Assembly: GCF_032062135.1 (NCBI RefSeq)
Contig: NC_092860.1
Span: 126,108,677-126,172,676 of the forward strand
DNA length: 64,000 nucleotides
DNA from: Pyxicephalus adspersus
Taxonomy: Eukaryota; Chordata; Amphibia; Anura; Pyxicephalidae
Reading direction: 5' to 3'
This document shows, one piece after another, positions 61,261 through 64,000 of the stretch. Position numbers and translations under genes: made by a program. The notes beneath the pieces are model-generated. The model was not told where the DNA came from. It searched no databases and saw only the letters and a list, made by a program, of their open reading frames with translations. Within the stretch, counting starts at the first letter, position 1. Each line of letters opens with the position of its first letter.

Positions 61261-63078
61261 AAAATTGTGGGGAAAAAACTGAATTTTATTTACTTCCCAA
61301 TTCCTGAGTAGCGAAAGGAAGGTTTTCCCTTCTGTAGTCATATGATTAGTCCCAGTGTAATTGGAAGAACTCATGAGACTAACCATTCAGTTGCTTTAAC
61401 AGAAATTAACATTGTTGGAAAGTTATTATTACCAGAAATGTATTTTTATCGCAAACCAGATCATCTCCAAGAGAAGCGTAGATGTCCAGGGGCCTCGCTA
61501 CGAATTTCATGTTACTGCAGTAAACCAGCGAAATAGCACAAATGGTTAAAGTTTGGACCCGCCTGTCGCTGCACAGAGGAATAGGCATTTGTAGGCCATT
61601 CGAGGGGGTCATACAATTCATTTTCATCCAGTAACAAAACTGATGCCTTTTTTAGTTGATTTCCATGCCTAGTAGCAAGTTTTTTTGCTGTTCGCCACCT
61701 ATACTTGCTGTTGAGTTGACAAGTTTCCATTCACTTCTTGTTACAGGAGGATGAAGTGGTCACTTTCGGCTTTACCAACAAGTAGATATTGCAGAAAGTG
61801 CAGTGAAAATGCATCAACATCCTTTCAAGGTAGTTTTACTTGTTATTGTTCAACAAACATGTATAAGGCTTTTTAAAAATGACTTTACACCCAATATACT
61901 GTATCTTTATTTCTTAACTGAAGAAATGTTTGAAATATATTCTGAGATATTTGTCATTTGGATGTTGTCTGCACACAATAATATATATAGGATGTATAAC
62001 GTACAAGACACATTAAAATATTCAAGTGTCACTACTAACAAAGCAACCAATTGTTCCAAATGTCAGATGAAATGCATTAGGCGATTATCACAGACTGTAT
62101 CATTAATAAATAAAAAAGCCAGATCTGATGACCACAATTACAATTCTGTATACATTAATAGTAACTGCACACATTGGTGCTCCTAAAGTTGGGATAATGG
62201 ATTGCCCTCCAGCATGGAACACATTTCACAAATCAAGCCTGGATTTTTTTTTCTGCTGTCACTTTATTTCAGTGAATACAGGTAGGCTATAGTTTCATGC
62301 ACATTTTAATAGAACAAAATAAAACAGGGTAGGTACACTATGATCCTATTTATTTTATATCGGCTTTTCTGATCAAGCAGAGCTTTAAATCTTTGTCACT
62401 AGCAAATTGTTCCTGTGAATAATTGATGGAAACTTTGGAAATCATGCTAAAACTTCAGACGTTCAGACTGTGACACAGCAAACACACATGCAAGCTCGAG
62501 GTGCTGTTTGTCATTTATTATGGCAACTTCCAATTGCTTCTAAATGTGTAGTAGAGACTTGTAACCTAATCCATGCTACTGTTAATGAAAAGAACAGCTG
62601 CCTCCATCCCCAGCCATGAGGGAATAACAAAGTGAGGATTTAAAACTGAAATGGAAATATTCAGTTACAAGGTGTTTGGACATTTAATCACAACAATTGC
62701 CTATTTACTGTTCTTTGAAAATCTTTAACAAACCTGTGTTATTAAAATAGGAGCTTATCTGGCCCCTACCAGTTCAAGTTTCTCATTAAAGGTAACCTCC
62801 GCTTGTTTATTGTTTTTGTATTTGCCAAGCTTACAATGGTCAGGTTTACTTGGACCTAATAAAGCCAACTCCAGGTAAACTTTACAACAAAATCACAAAA
62901 CGATTTGCTGGAAAACTACATACAATGAGCCATAATGTCAAACATACTGAAAAATTTAGGGTTCACAGATACCTGTAAATGGCTATTTGAAGGTCATCCT
63001 AAACCCAAAGAATAAAAAGTACAGATAGGGAAACAGATTACCAGATTGTTCACATACGATCTTATACAAGATATAGTA

Positions 63079-63250
63079 GGCCTGATTTATTAAAGTTCAC
63101 CAAGGCTGGAGAGGATACACTTTCATCAGTAAAGCTGGGTGATCCAGCAAACCTGGAATTGATTTCTTCAAATTATTTGCTATTTATTAGCAACTATTTT
63201 CAATCTTAGACCAGATCTGTTCCAGGTTTTCTGTTTTTTTTTTTTAAGGC
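63079..63250. mobile_element. Foldback MITE-like element, copy 3 (right arm eroded)
   Basis: Starts gcctgatttattaaagttca with the 'gggtgatccagcaaacctgg' block as in copies 1 and 2. The right arm breaks off at 'gatctgttccaggttttctg' followed by a T-run. Confidence 0.75.
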
Positions 63251-64000
63251 TCATGGATCAAGGGTCCGGTAAAAGTGAAGATACAGACAGGTTCATGTAT
63301 GTCAGAACAGAATAATATTTGTATAACACCTATATTAACTGTTAGTACTATTTACAATGTTACACTGATGTCTTCTGGCTTTTTGATGTATCAAAGAAAA
63401 GACGGTGATGCCCAAAAGTCATAGTTAGGAATACCTGGAACTTAACTACTCAATAATTTTGTTGTATATAGCAAATAACTTTCCTCTGTATGTTCTCTAA
63501 TGCCTTTTACAACATTCAGGATAATTACAGCAAAGTAAATGTCACTGTGATACTAAGCCCCAAGACACACTCCTGCGTTTAATGTTTAAATCAGCCAATG
63601 GGCAGAGGTGGTGATAGTATAGTAAAGGAGGAAACTTCATTTCCTCCAATTACTGGGAAATAGAAAGGATCAGTAACATGAGACAGAGGAGATTTTACAG
63701 GAAGCTGACAAACTGGTGTGCCATACTAAAAAATTTCAGAAGGTTGAACACACTTGTTACCCCCTTCTGCTTCATCAGTCTTTGTTGAAGTATCACAGAA
63801 GGGTATTAAAGGGGTGCCAACTCAGATAGTCAAGAACACCAACACAGTAAAAAGTACTGTTGTCGAATTCTGCACATATGCTAGGCTAGGTGTTGAAGCT
63901 CCTTCAACAAATAGTCCAATATATATGCAGAATTATGCAACGATTAAGAAAGGTCAAACCAGGTCAATTTATTTTTGTCAGTCTCCGACGTGGAAAGAGG

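Larger units (their letters stand above)
48196..64000 (-). other. Large 5' LIMCH1 intron (at least 15.8 kb), right end of window
   Basis: No upstream CH exon is visible. Contains foldback copies 2 and 3, a GT microsatellite, a Tc1-like fragment (52770-53100), candidate exons of an unidentified nested gene (54833-59452), a dispersed repeat (59635-59964), a repeat with minisatellite units (about 60050-60390) and a mariner-like remnant (about 60880-61260). 48240-49940, 50730-52000, 53150-54550 and 61760-63000 show no nameable feature. Confidence 0.6.

Noticed and set aside
1..64000. CRISPR arrays, operons, ribosome binding sites, rRNA or tRNA genes
   Set aside because: None seen. The spliced vertebrate gene structure makes bacterial features inapplicable, and no tRNA cloverleaf or rRNA core was recognised by eye.

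Overview
This is a vertebrate nuclear window. It is AT-rich, with long GT-AG introns full of decayed transposons, microsatellites and dispersed repeats, and it has no bacterial or viral gene layout. The protein family and the repeat types (foldback elements, Tc1/mariner and hAT-like remnants, repeats with a 'ctgagccacc' type tail) suggest an amphibian, most likely a frog. That assignment is inference; the species cannot be read from the sequence.

One gene dominates. On the minus strand, from 48195 down to 32, I could chain 22 coding exons whose splice phases agree at every junction (4011 nt, 1337 codons, no stop). The translation matches vertebrate LIMCH1 (LIM and calponin-homology domains 1). 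In transcription order (right to left) the window holds: the distal half of the CH domain (48195-40266); the Ser-rich exon (36571-36376); the conserved DDM/PFNQY exon (30903-30654); seven interchangeable phase-2 cassette exons (24957-18912); a 36-nt exon (18046-18011); the charged, DUF4757-like coiled-coil and '[10 protein letters not shown]' region (14266-12367); and a low-complexity linker ending in the start of the second Glu/Arg/Gln coiled coil (11342-32). The first CH exons should lie beyond the right edge. The rest of the coiled coil and the LIM domain should lie beyond the left edge.

The most interesting feature of the gene is the cassette array. Seven consecutive exons (632 codons) all begin and end in phase 2, and most carry diverged copies of an [R/K]DD[M/L]xxRR module that is also in the flanking constitutive exon. 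This looks like tandem exon duplication that has produced a modular, splice-adjustable middle region.

The introns hold a broken copy of a widespread repetitive protein-coding element (27729-29284, plus strand), two Tc1-like transposase remnants (about 31.6 kb and 52.8 kb), a mariner-like remnant (about 61 kb), a 0.3-kb terminal-inverted-repeat element (35 kb), three copies of one foldback element (9.1, 49.9 and 63.1 kb), a minisatellite (47.5 kb) and several other dispersed repeats. In the right-hand intron (54.8-59.5 kb, minus strand) five phase-compatible exon-like blocks with hydrophobic segments may be a nested, unidentified membrane-protein gene. That call is tentative.
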